Below, in pieces: positions 18,781 through 26,607 of a stretch of DNA of 60,325 nt. The position numbers and the translations under genes were made by a program. The notes under the pieces were generated by a model. It was not told where the DNA came from. It saw nothing but the letters and a program-made list of their open reading frames with translations, and did no database searches. The DNA comes from an uncultured Desulfovibrio sp. (GTDB lineage Bacteria; Desulfobacterota; Desulfovibrionia; Desulfovibrionales; Desulfovibrionaceae), in assembly GCA_905235595.1 (NCBI GenBank), contig CAJOMG010000022.1:1-60325 (forward strand), read 5' to 3'. Each line of letters opens with the position of its first letter. The stretch's first letter is position 1.

Positions 18781-20751
18781 ATGCCCAAAGCATTCCTTAG
18801 TATCGTTGTATTCCTGATGTGCGGTGTTGTACCCGCATATGCCCTTGCCGCAGGGCAGAGCAAACCAGCCACTGAAGTAACGCGCAAGGCTCAGGTTGAA
18901 AATACGGCTGGGCTGAATTTTGCTGATATGCAAGACTGGGAAGACGCCCGACGTGGCTTCATTGCTCCCTTGCCCGACAAGGGGCACATCACCGACGCAA
19001 ACGGCCGTGAGACCTGGAACCTTGAACACTACAAATTTCTTGTCGGTGACAAAGCCGCAACAGCGCCCGACACGGTCAACCCCAGCCTCTGGCGACAGTC
19101 GCGCCTGGTCATGCTTGATGGCTTGTTCAAAGTCACGGAGCGCATCTACCAGGTACGCAATGCCGATATTTCCAATATGACCATAATTGAGGGCGACACA
19201 GGCCTGATCATCGCCGACCCGCTGGTTTCCGCAGAGAACGCCGCTGCCGCCCTCAAGCTCTACTATGCGCACCGGCCACACAAACCCGTAAAATATGTCA
19301 TCTACTCACACAGCCATATTGACCATTACGGAGGCGTAGAGGGCGTGACCACTGCAGCGGATGTGCGCAACGGCAAAGTGGGCATCCTTGCGCCTCAGGG
19401 GTTCATGGAGGCCGCCGTTGCGGAAAACGTCATGGCGGGTACGGCCATGTCACGCCGGGCCATGTTCATGTACGGTACCACCCTACCCCCCTCACCCACG
19501 GGCCATGTGGGAGCCGGACTGGGCCTGAAAAATTCCTATGGTTCCAAGGGTCTCATTCCGCCCACAGATGTGATTGAGGAGAATGGAGCACTACGCACAC
19601 TGGATGGTCTGACCTTTATCTTCCTGCTGGCCCCGGGCACAGAAGCACCTGCGGAAATGCACTGGTACATACCCGAGCTCAAGGCCCTGACCGCTGCCGA
19701 AAACTGCGTGCACACCATGCACAACCTCTATACGTTGCGTGGAGCCAAAACCCGTGACCCGCTCAAGTGGGCACAAGCTCTGGACGCAACGGCAGCCCGC
19801 TTTGGTAGTGAGGCCGAAGTGCTCTATGGTATGCACCACTGGCCCGTGTGGGGCGGCGAACGTGTGCGTACCCTGCTGCACCGCACGAGCGATATCTACC
19901 GCTACATCCATGACCAGACCCTGCATTTGGCTAACAAGGGTCTGACCATGAACGAAATAGCCGAAGAGCTGCGCCTACCGCCGGAGCTTGCTCATACTTT
20001 TGCCCTGCGCGGCTATTACGGCAGCCTGAACCACGACATCAAGGCCGTATATAACCTCTATCTCGGTTGGTTCGATGGCAATCCCGCCCATCTGCACGCC
20101 CTGCCGCCAGTGGCCGCCGCAAAAAAATATGTAGAATACATGGGCGGCGCTGCAGCCGTTCTGAAACGGGCCAAGGAAGACTATGCCAAAGGCGAATACC
20201 GTTGGGTGGCACAGGCACTGGACCACGTGGTCTTTGCCGACCCGACCAATCGTGAGGCACGGGAGTTGGAGGCCGACACTTTGGAACAGCTGGGCTACCA
20301 AGCGGAAAGCGGCCCCTGGCGCAACTTCTATCTCACCGGGGCGCATGAGCTGCGTGAGGGCAGCTTTACGCTTCCGGCGACACGAAGTGCAGACAGTCAA
20401 GCACAGGCCCTACCACCGGACCTGTATTTTGCCAACCTGGGCATTCGCCTGGACGGACAGCGCGCGCAGGGGCGGGAGTTTGCCATGAGCGTCGTACTAC
20501 AAGACCTCAAACAGGAATGGCAGCTAAAACTACGCCACGGCGTGCTGCGCGCTACACAGGGCGGTACTGGCTCTGCTCCTGCGCTGACCCTGACGGCGAC
20601 CCTGCCCGATGCCATGGCCCTGTTTGACGGGCGTCTCAGCCCTGAGGTTGCCGCCAAACGCGGTCTGCTGCAGGGCGACACCACACCTCTGACCCAATTT
20701 CTAAACCTTCTGGACACCTTCCGACCGGATTTTGCCATTATAGAGCCGTAA
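18781..20751 (+). CDS. Exported SdsA-type alkylsulfatase (metallo-beta-lactamase fold)
   Basis: 656 aa from the ATG at 18781, with GGAAAGA upstream; a TTG at 18769 is in frame but weaker. A signal peptide precedes residue 24 or so. The metal-binding motif HSHIDHYGG lies near residue 177. The second-site segment around AENCVHTMHNLYTLRGAK and the YGMHHWPVWGGERV stretch are typical of the class III alkylsulfatases SdsA1 and BDS1. The C-terminal part (about 530-656) is the SCP2-like domain of this family. The enzyme would release sulfate from primary alkyl sulfates such as detergents in the periplasm. For a sulfate reducer this could supply an electron acceptor as well as protection, which is inference. 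Confidence 0.85.
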   Translation: MPKAFLSIVVFLMCGVVPAYALAAGQSKPATEVTRKAQVENTAGLNFADMQDWEDARRGFIAPLPDKGHITDANGRETWNLEHYKFLVGDKAATAPDTVNPSLWRQSRLVMLDGLFKVTERIYQVRNADISNMTIIEGDTGLIIADPLVSAENAAAALKLYYAHRPHKPVKYVIYSHSHIDHYGGVEGVTTAADVRNGKVGILAPQGFMEAAVAENVMAGTAMSRRAMFMYGTTLPPSPTGHVGAGLGLKNSYGSKGLIPPTDVIEENGALRTLDGLTFIFLLAPGTEAPAEMHWYIPELKALTAAENCVHTMHNLYTLRGAKTRDPLKWAQALDATAARFGSEAEVLYGMHHWPVWGGERVRTLLHRTSDIYRYIHDQTLHLANKGLTMNEIAEELRLPPELAHTFALRGYYGSLNHDIKAVYNLYLGWFDGNPAHLHALPPVAAAKKYVEYMGGAAAVLKRAKEDYAKGEYRWVAQALDHVVFADPTNREARELEADTLEQLGYQAESGPWRNFYLTGAHELREGSFTLPATRSADSQAQALPPDLYFANLGIRLDGQRAQGREFAMSVVLQDLKQEWQLKLRHGVLRATQGGTGSAPALTLTATLPDAMALFDGRLSPEVAAKRGLLQGDTTPLTQFLNLLDTFRPDFAIIEP

Positions 20752-20778
20752 CCGCAGTTACCAACTACGCAAGAGGAA

Positions 20779-21582
20779 ATGCCAATCATGGAATGGTGTA
20801 ATTTCATTTTGAAACCCAATATCCAGAAATTCATTCTGGTGGTTATTGTCATCAACGCTCTCACGTTGGGGCTGGAAACCAGCCCTGCAGTTGTGGCAGC
20901 CACCGGACCACTTCTGCACATCGCGGACCAGATAGCACTGTGGATTTTCGTGGTGGAGCTGGTCTGCAAAATAATCGCCCTGAAAACGCAATTTGTGCGC
21001 GACCCCTGGAATATTTTTGATTTCCTTATCGTTGGCATATCTTTTGTGCCGGCTGTGGGCTGGCTGACGGTGCTGCGCTCCATGCGGGTGCTGCGGGTGT
21101 TGCGCCTGATTTCGGGCATACCGAGACTGCGCATCATTGTGCAATCCCTGTTACTCTCCCTGCCGAGCATCGGCTGGATTTCCCTGCTCATGATCGTGCT
21201 TTTCTACACCTTTGCGGTCATGGCCACCAAACTCTTCGGCGCTGCCTTCCCCGAGTGGTTCGGCTCCCTCGGGGCAACCTTCTTCACGCTTTTCCAGGTA
21301 ATGACACTGGAAAGCTGGGCCATGGGCATTGCACGCCCCGTTATGGAAACATTTCCTTACGCCTATCTGTTCTTTATCCCCTATGTGCTTCTCTCCGCAT
21401 TTATTGTTCTCAACGTATTCATCGCCATCATTATCGGTGGCATGGACGACGCCCGAGCCCAACAGAAAGAAGAGGACAAAAAACAGATTGGAAACGATCT
21501 GCACAAAGAATTAACGGTTCTCCGGGAGCAGATGGAGAAGGTAGAGGCACTCCTGCGTGCGCAGGAGGATAAACGGTCATAG
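20779..21582 (+). CDS. Bacterial voltage-gated sodium channel (BacNav)
   Basis: 267 aa with six membrane segments. The S4-like segment has Arg at regular three-residue steps (LRSMRVLRVLRLISGIPRLR, about 99-118). The pore loop carries TLESWA near residue 175; this matches the TLESWS filter of NaChBac/NavAb apart from the last residue. The C-terminal cytoplasmic tail (about 215-267) is a charged coiled coil, as in BacNav tetramers. The start is either the ATG at 20779 or that at 20788, both close to AAGAGGA. It follows the alkylsulfatase by 27 bp and is probably cotranscribed. Sodium-coupled energetics or motility are possible roles. Confidence 0.9.
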   Translation: MPIMEWCNFILKPNIQKFILVVIVINALTLGLETSPAVVAATGPLLHIADQIALWIFVVELVCKIIALKTQFVRDPWNIFDFLIVGISFVPAVGWLTVLRSMRVLRVLRLISGIPRLRIIVQSLLLSLPSIGWISLLMIVLFYTFAVMATKLFGAAFPEWFGSLGATFFTLFQVMTLESWAMGIARPVMETFPYAYLFFIPYVLLSAFIVLNVFIAIIIGGMDDARAQQKEEDKKQIGNDLHKELTVLREQMEKVEALLRAQEDKRS

Positions 21583-21613
21583 CCCCAGCGGCACTATAAT
21601 AAAGGAGATTGAC

Positions 21614-21949
21614 ATGTTCAGAATAATCGTGCCGGCCATATGCTGTATGCTTGTAACAGTTTCAGCAGTCCATGCCGGGGAAAAAATACGGGTTAATAAT
21701 ACTTCAGGTCGTGACGTTTGTGAGTTCTACATCAGTGCCCATGAAGAGAATGACTGGGGTGATGATCTGTTTGAAAATCTTGATCGCTGCATCCACCATG
21801 GTGAATATGCCGAGGTAATCTGGCCGGAGCAAGGCAATCCGAATCTCTTATATGACGTTCGTTATGTCTTCAGAAATGGAGAAGAAGAAGTCTATGAAAA
21901 TAACCGCATATTCGCTGGTGGCGTTACTGTTTTTAACTTTAGTCGCTGA
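21614..21949 (+). CDS. Small exported protein with NxTGRDxxxxYIS motif
   Basis: 111 aa from the ATG at 21614, preceded by AAAGGAGA. A signal peptide ends near VHAGEK. The mature part contains VNNTSGRDVCEFYIS, then NDWGDDLFENL, then a YDVRYVFRNGEEE strand. This pattern is shared by small all-beta periplasmic proteins that I have seen without an assigned function. It has two Cys residues that could pair. Its end overlaps the next gene by 56 nt. Confidence 0.65.
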   Translation: MFRIIVPAICCMLVTVSAVHAGEKIRVNNTSGRDVCEFYISAHEENDWGDDLFENLDRCIHHGEYAEVIWPEQGNPNLLYDVRYVFRNGEEEVYENNRIFAGGVTVFNFSR

Positions 21950-22487
21950 TGCAAAAACCGGCAGCTTTTACGCTGTCACTGATGCTGTGTACAAGGGCAA
22001 CGGCTCGCAGAAGTATCCTGTATTCAGCGGCGGCAATGCGGCGGCGGCGAAAGAGATTAATAGCGTTGTGGAAAAGATTGTCCCCGCTTTCATGCAAAGG
22101 GAACGAGACTCCTATAAGGAGGATATCTATGTCAAAAGTGATTATCAGGTTACCTATAATTATGAAGATTATCTGAGCATTGTCTTTTCCTTCGAATATG
22201 GCCTTGAAGGCTGGCCGCAGAACCTCGAGCGTGGATATGTATTCGACAGCAAGACGGGCAGAGTGCTGCATGCCAAGGATTTGCATGTCACTGCCTCTGC
22301 TATAAAGAACAAGCTGCACATTATGTCCAATGTGAAAGATATTCCCCTAGACGCCAACTTGAAACTCAATGCCGTTCCGAACAATTTCTATTATGACAAC
22401 GGGTTCAACCTGCATTTTATTTTTGACAAAGGCAGCATCGCTCCAGAAGCCTATGGCATTATTGATTTGAATATGGACGCATACTGA
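21894..22487 (+). CDS. Exported DUF3298-like protein
   Basis: 197 aa from the ATG at 21894, with GGAGAAGAAG upstream. This start lies inside the previous gene in another frame, an overlap of 56 nt. The signal peptide is YSLVALLFLTLVADA. The mature part has the pattern of the DUF4163/DUF3298 pair: YPVFSGGNAAAAKEINSVVEK, a YQVTYNYEDYLSIVFSFEY strand pair, and FDSKTGRVLHAKDLH. Such domains occur in the anti-sigma factor RsiV and the deacetylase PdaC, where they bind cell-wall ligands. Here there is no enzyme domain. Assignment is by pattern only. Confidence 0.6.
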   Translation: MKITAYSLVALLFLTLVADAKTGSFYAVTDAVYKGNGSQKYPVFSGGNAAAAKEINSVVEKIVPAFMQRERDSYKEDIYVKSDYQVTYNYEDYLSIVFSFEYGLEGWPQNLERGYVFDSKTGRVLHAKDLHVTASAIKNKLHIMSNVKDIPLDANLKLNAVPNNFYYDNGFNLHFIFDKGSIAPEAYGIIDLNMDAY

Positions 22488-22491
22488 CAGA

Positions 22492-22519
22492 CTTGTAAAC
22501 AACAATACCGTTGTTCAAG
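22492..22519. repeat. Inverted repeat upstream of the first PsbP/DcrB-like gene
   Basis: AACAAC (22498-22503) and GTTGTT (22510-22515) are perfect arms around AATACC. Outer CTTG (22492-22495) and CAAG (22516-22519) extend the pairing with a 2-nt bulge. It lies between the DUF3298-like gene and the next start and could be an operator or an RNA hairpin. Confidence 0.4.
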
Positions 22520-22542
22520 ATACCTTAATGAGGAGAGATACC

Positions 22543-22983
22543 ATGAAAAAATGCATCACCACGCTTTGTCTCGTCGCCTGTCTTGCGCTGGCACACCAGG
22601 CCCTTGCCGCACCCCAGACTTTCGGCCCGGACTTCGCACGCTTCTCGGTTGATGTGCCCAACGGCTGGACAGCCAAGTCCAACGACGGCGGCTGCCAGAT
22701 CACATCTGGAGATGGAGGGTCTTCCCTGAGTATTCAGGTGCACAAAAACGGCGGCAAGAGTGCCACCGAGCTGGCCAAGGCCATTGGTGAGCAGATGGGT
22801 GGCAAGGTCGTGAAGATGGAAGAAAATGCGCCCAACCAGACGAACCTGTATTGTGAGTTGGACGGCGTGCGCGTTGCTGTGATGATAACCGTTGACGGGG
22901 ATCAGTTCGTGGCCCTGACCATGGCCGGTTCAGACACGGAAACCATGCAAAAAATTGCTGCTTCCCTAGCTGATGCAAAGTAG
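22543..22983 (+). CDS. Exported DcrB/PsbP-like protein, paralog 1
   Basis: 146 aa from the ATG at 22543, with GAGGAGA upstream. A signal peptide ends at ALAA. The mature part has the FARFSVDVPNGWTAK opening and a later TMAGSDTETMQKIAASL helix. This resembles PsbP/DcrB-fold proteins with a sxdvPdGW motif. The gene two places downstream (23348-23776) is a clear paralog with the same layout. The role is unknown; the shared operon suggests an envelope function. Confidence 0.65.
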   Translation: MKKCITTLCLVACLALAHQALAAPQTFGPDFARFSVDVPNGWTAKSNDGGCQITSGDGGSSLSIQVHKNGGKSATELAKAIGEQMGGKVVKMEENAPNQTNLYCELDGVRVAVMITVDGDQFVALTMAGSDTETMQKIAASLADAK

Positions 22984-23052
22984 TCGGTTGCACATGGATG
23001 GCTGGCAAAGGACCTTTATGCAAGCAATATACGCTGCACAGGAGGAAAAAAA

Positions 23053-23292
23053 ATGAAACAGACTTTGCTGGTCGTACTGAGCCTTGCCTATCTGACGGTG
23101 TTCACCGGCTGTGTTCCCCCGCCGCCTCACGATCACTATGATGATGGATACCACCACACCACTGTGAACGTGACCCGCAATTATAACAGACAGGTGCATC
23201 GGGAACGACATGTGGAACGCCATCCAGTGCACAACGTGCCGCGTGCTAAACCACATCATAATGACCGCCGTCATGTGCGGCACAATCCTTAG
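23053..23292 (+). CDS. Small histidine-rich lipoprotein
   Basis: 79 aa with a lipoprotein signal peptide whose lipobox ends FTGC and AGGAGG upstream of the ATG. The mature part has about 13 His residues among Arg and Pro, including HDHYDDGYHH. Metal binding is plausible from composition. It lies between the two PsbP/DcrB-like paralogs. No family is recognised. Confidence 0.65.
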   Translation: MKQTLLVVLSLAYLTVFTGCVPPPPHDHYDDGYHHTTVNVTRNYNRQVHRERHVERHPVHNVPRAKPHHNDRRHVRHNP

Positions 23293-23311
23293 TCACGAGC
23301 CAATAACGGTG

Positions 23312-23317
23312 TATAAT
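23312..23317 (+). promoter_or_regulatory. Possible internal -10 element
   Basis: TATAAT lies 31 bp before the GTG start of the second PsbP/DcrB-like gene. The -35 region at 17-bp spacing (TTAGTC) is poor, so any promoter here would need help from an activator. Confidence 0.35.
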
Positions 23318-23347
23318 GTATTTAACCCATACCTAGGAGTTACTACA

Positions 23348-23776
23348 GTGAAACAGCTCTCCATTGCTCTAGTTCTTGTGCTGGGGCTCGTCGCAAGTGC
23401 CATGGCAGATACTCAAACCTACGAAACAAAAGTGAGCAATTTCACCATTGATGTGCCAGACGGCTGGAAGGGGAAAGCTATTCCGGACGGATGTGCTGTG
23501 GAATCCGCAGATGGTGCAAATGCCATTACCGTGCAGTTTTTCCCTACAAATGCCATGTCTGCCATGGATGCGGCAAAGATGATGGCCAAATCCGCCCAGA
23601 TGAACATCACCTCTGAAAAATCTGAGGGCGGTGCCGTCTTTCTTGACGGCGACAAAAACGGAACGCCCATGGGCGTGCTGATGGTCAAGACCGAAAAGGT
23701 CCTCATGGCCGTGCTGCTTGCCGGCAAAGACCGTGAGACCATGATGCAGATTTATAATACCATCAAAAGTAAATAG
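23348..23776 (+). CDS. Exported DcrB/PsbP-like protein, paralog 2
   Basis: 142 aa from the GTG at 23348, preceded by TAGGAG; the frame is open further upstream to 23210 but that part overlaps the His-rich lipoprotein gene and has no signal peptide. A signal peptide ends near ASAMA. It shares with paralog 1 the SNFTIDVPDGWKGK opening, a DGCAVES segment and the LLAGKDRETMMQIYNTI end helix. This points to local duplication followed by insertion of the lipoprotein gene. Confidence 0.65.
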   Translation: MKQLSIALVLVLGLVASAMADTQTYETKVSNFTIDVPDGWKGKAIPDGCAVESADGANAITVQFFPTNAMSAMDAAKMMAKSAQMNITSEKSEGGAVFLDGDKNGTPMGVLMVKTEKVLMAVLLAGKDRETMMQIYNTIKSK

Positions 23777-23813
23777 CCCCGACTGACATCAGGTACACGA
23801 TTCACTGTAAAAT

Positions 23814-23829
23814 TCACCCTTAAGGGTGA
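23814..23829. promoter_or_regulatory. Palindromic operator 2 (TCACCC-N4-GGGTGA)
   Basis: TCACCCTTAAGGGTGA is a perfect 16-bp palindrome. A TAAAAT -10 candidate lies four bases later (23834-23839), so the dyad covers the -35 position. It is 56 bp before the start of the HdeA-like gene. That placement suits activation from a weak -35 or repression. Confidence 0.75.
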
Positions 23830-23885
23830 TGCCTAAAATGTGGAAATTGTCTACAAAACAGTTTCAAAAAACATGGAGGTTGCAT

Positions 23886-24176
23886 ATGCAAAAAGTGTTG
23901 ATGACACTGCTGGCTGCCGTATTTCTCTGCACACCCGTTGCGAGCTTCGCTGCCGAAGAAACTGACATGGCAAAAATTCCCTGCAACGAATTCCTGAAAT
24001 CCGGTGACAATATGGGAATAATGCTGGCCTGGATTGACGGCTATATGAGCGCCAAAAGCGATAACACCATGATGAGCGCAGCATGGATGGAGAAATTGGG
24101 CAAGCATATGGGTGCCTACTGCAACAAAAATCCCAACGCCACCATCATGAAGGCCATTGAAGATATGCCAGAATAG
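23886..24176 (+). CDS. HdeA/HdeB-like periplasmic acid-stress protein
   Basis: 96 aa from the ATG at 23886, preceded by GGAGG; an in-frame ATG at 23826 lies inside the operator and is not used. A signal peptide ends at SFAA. The mature protein is small and helical with two Cys (33 and 79) placed as in HdeA, PCNEFL and AYCNKNP. Between them is the characteristic IMLAWIDGYMSA segment. HdeA-type chaperones bind unfolded periplasmic proteins at low pH, which would suit passage through a stomach. It sits behind operator 2 and ahead of a strong terminator, so it may be a single-gene unit. Confidence 0.7.
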   Translation: MQKVLMTLLAAVFLCTPVASFAAEETDMAKIPCNEFLKSGDNMGIMLAWIDGYMSAKSDNTMMSAAWMEKLGKHMGAYCNKNPNATIMKAIEDMPE

Positions 24177-24204
24177 AAGTCTGGCCACGCAGCGTGAGTA
24201 CCAC

Positions 24205-24232
24205 AAAGGGCCGCCAGAAAAGGTGGCCCTTT
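24205..24232 (+). terminator. Rho-independent terminator after the HdeA-like gene
   Basis: AAAGGGCCGCC (24205-24215) pairs with GGTGGCCCTTT (24222-24232) over 11 bp, including one G-T pair, with loop AGAAAA. It lies 29 bp after the stop codon. Confidence 0.8.
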
Positions 24233-24337
24233 ATACCCCCTTAACAAAACACCAGTATGCGTACGCATCTGGGAAACACACAAAATTGGTCTATGTAATG
24301 GACCATTGTCTTTTATTGTAGCAGACAGTTGGTAAAA

Positions 24338-24754
24338 ATGCAGATATCCCAATCGACACAGAAGACATTGCTGTTTTTCAGCGGTATATTCCTACTCTGT
24401 GTGTTGGAAACAATAGCCTACCGCACATTCGGCAACACCACCCCCGCAACAGAGACGCAGCACCGTTTGTCAGTACAAGAAGCCAGAAAATATATAGCAG
24501 AGCATGCAGACGTGCTTATTGTGGACTTACGGTCTCCTGCGGAGTTCGCTGCTAACCATACACCTGGGGCTATCAACATGCCCCTGTATAAGTTACGTGA
24601 CATGGCACCTACACTTCCCAGTGAACGTCCTGTCCTGCTTGTGGACGTGACCAATGCCCGCACCTATCTGGGCATCAGGGTCTTACGCCGCTTGCGCCCC
24701 GATATTGTTCATATGCACTACGTCGATGGCTGGATGTGGGGAACTTTCCAGTAA
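24338..24754 (+). CDS. Membrane-anchored rhodanese-like protein lacking the active-site Cys
   Basis: 138 aa from the ATG at 24338 (a TTG at 24329 is the alternative; neither has a good site). One membrane segment lies at about 9-28. A rhodanese domain follows, with VLIVDLRSPAEFAANHTPGAINMPL. In active rhodaneses the loop after the fourth strand starts with a Cys; here the strand VLLVDV leads to TNAR with no Cys. So sulfur transfer is unlikely and a binding role is more probable. The gene has its own promoter region after the terminator and converges with the LuxR-type regulator. Confidence 0.7.
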   Translation: MQISQSTQKTLLFFSGIFLLCVLETIAYRTFGNTTPATETQHRLSVQEARKYIAEHADVLIVDLRSPAEFAANHTPGAINMPLYKLRDMAPTLPSERPVLLVDVTNARTYLGIRVLRRLRPDIVHMHYVDGWMWGTFQ

Positions 24755-24811
24755 GGTATTTTTCATGCCGAACAGGCAAATGCACTGCGGCAGAGATGCA
24801 CCAGACAATGC

Positions 24812-26284
24812 CTATGCATCACGACTGCTGTTTTGCTCCTGAAAATACAACGCAACCAATGCTGTTCTGTTACTGCATTCTGTTTTACGCAGTAGCTGGC
24901 GCATGTGGCTTTTGAATGTGTTCTGGCTTATATTTAACATTGTACCAATGTCATTTGTTGAGTATCCATCAATAAGAAGACTGAGTACGTCCTGTTCTCT
25001 GTTTGAAATACCATATTTCTTTGAAAAAATTGCAATATCATTAATAGTATTCTTACTAGCTTCAACTGTATATCTTTTACTATGTCCATCATGTTTCTCT
25101 GATTGTTCCATAGTATTTTTATCATGTTGTAATATAACACAACCAGTAAGCGTCAACGCATATTGTACATGTATAGATATATAGCCAAAACTTGCTATAA
25201 GAATAAGTATAAGAAAGTAATATGGAATAATACTGATATAATGAGTTAAAATACTATCAGCGATAAGGAAGGTAAGCATGTGGCATAGCCACGGCATACA
25301 AAGAACAATACCATGTGGTAATATTTTACCAAATCCAGCACGGAACTGGCAAAAGACACATAAAAGAAAAACCAGGCCTATACCCTTTACAAGTAAGCCA
25401 AATACATACACTACCCAATAGAACACCGTGCCCTCAAGGGGCACAACAAGCAACGGGGCCAGCAGATTCACTGCAAGGCAAAACAGTAAAATACGTGAAT
25501 CCACCCTGTATTTTTCCAGCCAGTACCCCGTTATAGGAAAAATCGCCCAGATATACAGATAGGCCCATGCAGGAATGTGAAAATCCCGTGCATGCATGCG
25601 GTAAAACTGCCAGTCCAGAGTGGCATTGAGCAGAAAAAACGCCAGAGATATGCCGGTCATATAGGCCAGAGTCTCATACGCCATGCGTCTTTCAGAGAAT
25701 ACTTTTGTGTCTCGTGGTAATGCTGATCCCCTGGGGATGGTCTTTCCATATGTCCCGCAAAAGGCCGCGCACAGTGAGGAAATTGCACAAATGCCAGCTA
25801 GGCATATCTCAATGCAGGGATGCGTACCCACTTCAGGAAAAATGGTGGGAAGTTGCCAAAAGAATACGGCTACACCGAACACACTGCCCAGGTAGAGGGC
25901 ATGTTTACCGGCGTGCTCCATGACAATGTTGTCAATAAAGAGCACCAGAGGAAAGGCTCCACAAGCACAGGCCATGGCCGTAAGCCATGGTTGCATCCAG
26001 AGCATACCGGCTGGCAGCAGAAAGGCTGCGACAAGTCCTGGCATAGCGCGCAGTAAAGCTCCCCTACAACCGGTCCAGTTACGGAATATGGGCAGCAGAA
26101 AGGCGCTTCCGCCAGTCCCCAAAATGGCGCCCACCAGCAGGTAGGATGCAGGGATATCCATACTCCAGGCATCGCGGCCATCGTGGAAGCACAAGCCATG
26201 CATAATGAACACACAGACCAAGCCAAGACCGTTCAGATACCCATGTGACCACATCCAGTGTACTCTCTCAGTCATCCTTTTCAT
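24812..26284 (-). CDS. LuxR-family regulator with multi-spanning membrane N-terminal half
   Basis: 490 aa. About ten to twelve hydrophobic segments fill residues 15-385, an MFS-like arrangement. After a short hydrophilic linker, residues about 425-485 form a LuxR/GerE helix-turn-helix with the SNREQDVLSLLIDGYSTNDIGTML core and a TFKSHMRQLLRK recognition region. Regulators of this build occur in gut anaerobes, where they are thought to sense small molecules at the membrane. Its promoter region holds two perfect copies and one half of the TCACCC-N4-GGGTGA dyad, which suggests autoregulation. The same dyad precedes two genes of the facing run. The start is the ATG at 26284 or the ATG at 26275 or 26254; none is decisive. 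Confidence 0.85.
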   Translation of the reverse strand: MKRMTERVHWMWSHGYLNGLGLVCVFIMHGLCFHDGRDAWSMDIPASYLLVGAILGTGGSAFLLPIFRNWTGCRGALLRAMPGLVAAFLLPAGMLWMQPWLTAMACACGAFPLVLFIDNIVMEHAGKHALYLGSVFGVAVFFWQLPTIFPEVGTHPCIEICLAGICAISSLCAAFCGTYGKTIPRGSALPRDTKVFSERRMAYETLAYMTGISLAFFLLNATLDWQFYRMHARDFHIPAWAYLYIWAIFPITGYWLEKYRVDSRILLFCLAVNLLAPLLVVPLEGTVFYWVVYVFGLLVKGIGLVFLLCVFCQFRAGFGKILPHGIVLCMPWLCHMLTFLIADSILTHYISIIPYYFLILILIASFGYISIHVQYALTLTGCVILQHDKNTMEQSEKHDGHSKRYTVEASKNTINDIAIFSKKYGISNREQDVLSLLIDGYSTNDIGTMLNISQNTFKSHMRQLLRKTECSNRTALVALYFQEQNSSRDA

Positions 26285-26322
26285 AGAATAAGTTGTATTT
26301 TTTTTTTATTTCGAAAAGTAAA

Positions 26323-26338
26323 TCACCCATAAGGGTGA
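26323..26338. promoter_or_regulatory. Palindromic operator 3 (TCACCC-N4-GGGTGA)
   Basis: TCACCC-ATAA-GGGTGA lies 39 bp upstream of the regulator start. An extra half site TCACCC follows at 26341-26346. With operator 4 it makes a tandem array, as expected for autoregulation. Confidence 0.75.
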
Positions 26339-26354
26339 AATCACCCCTCTTTAT

Positions 26355-26370
26355 TCACCCTTATGGGTGA
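26355..26370. promoter_or_regulatory. Palindromic operator 4 (TCACCC-N4-GGGTGA)
   Basis: TCACCC-TTAT-GGGTGA is centred 32 bp from operator 3, about three helical turns, so both would lie on the same face of the DNA. Confidence 0.75.
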
Positions 26371-26443
26371 TAGGGACGGCTATTCTATCGAACCGCAAGA
26401 GGAATCGCGCAAAAGGATGAAATTGGGGAGGGAGGTGGGCATT

Positions 26444-26459
26444 TCATTCCATCGGGTGA
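26444..26459. promoter_or_regulatory. Degenerate operator toward the HD-GYP operon
   Basis: TCATTC-CATC-GGGTGA keeps a perfect right half and the exact 4-bp spacer, with two mismatches in the left half. It is 149 bp before the HD-GYP start at 26608, on the divergent side of the regulator promoter. Confidence 0.35.
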
Positions 26460-26607
26460 TGGTAGGCCAACAATCATAAGAGTAAACTTTTTTCAATAAC
26501 ACTGCCCTGCAGTCTCACCACCATGGTCTGTGGGAGATACGGCTTTTCTTTCATACTGTCTATCAATGAATGCATAGAACATGACATCCTTCACCAAAGA
26601 ATGTGTT

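Noticed and set aside
20397..21191. 264-codon minus-strand frame opposite the alkylsulfatase end and the sodium channel
   Set aside because: Both plus-strand genes have diagnostic motifs; this frame is Ser/Arg/Thr-rich with none.
24241..24337. TGGTC-N9-GACCA inverted repeat before the rhodanese gene as an operator
   Set aside because: The arms are only 5 bp and there is no second copy in the window.
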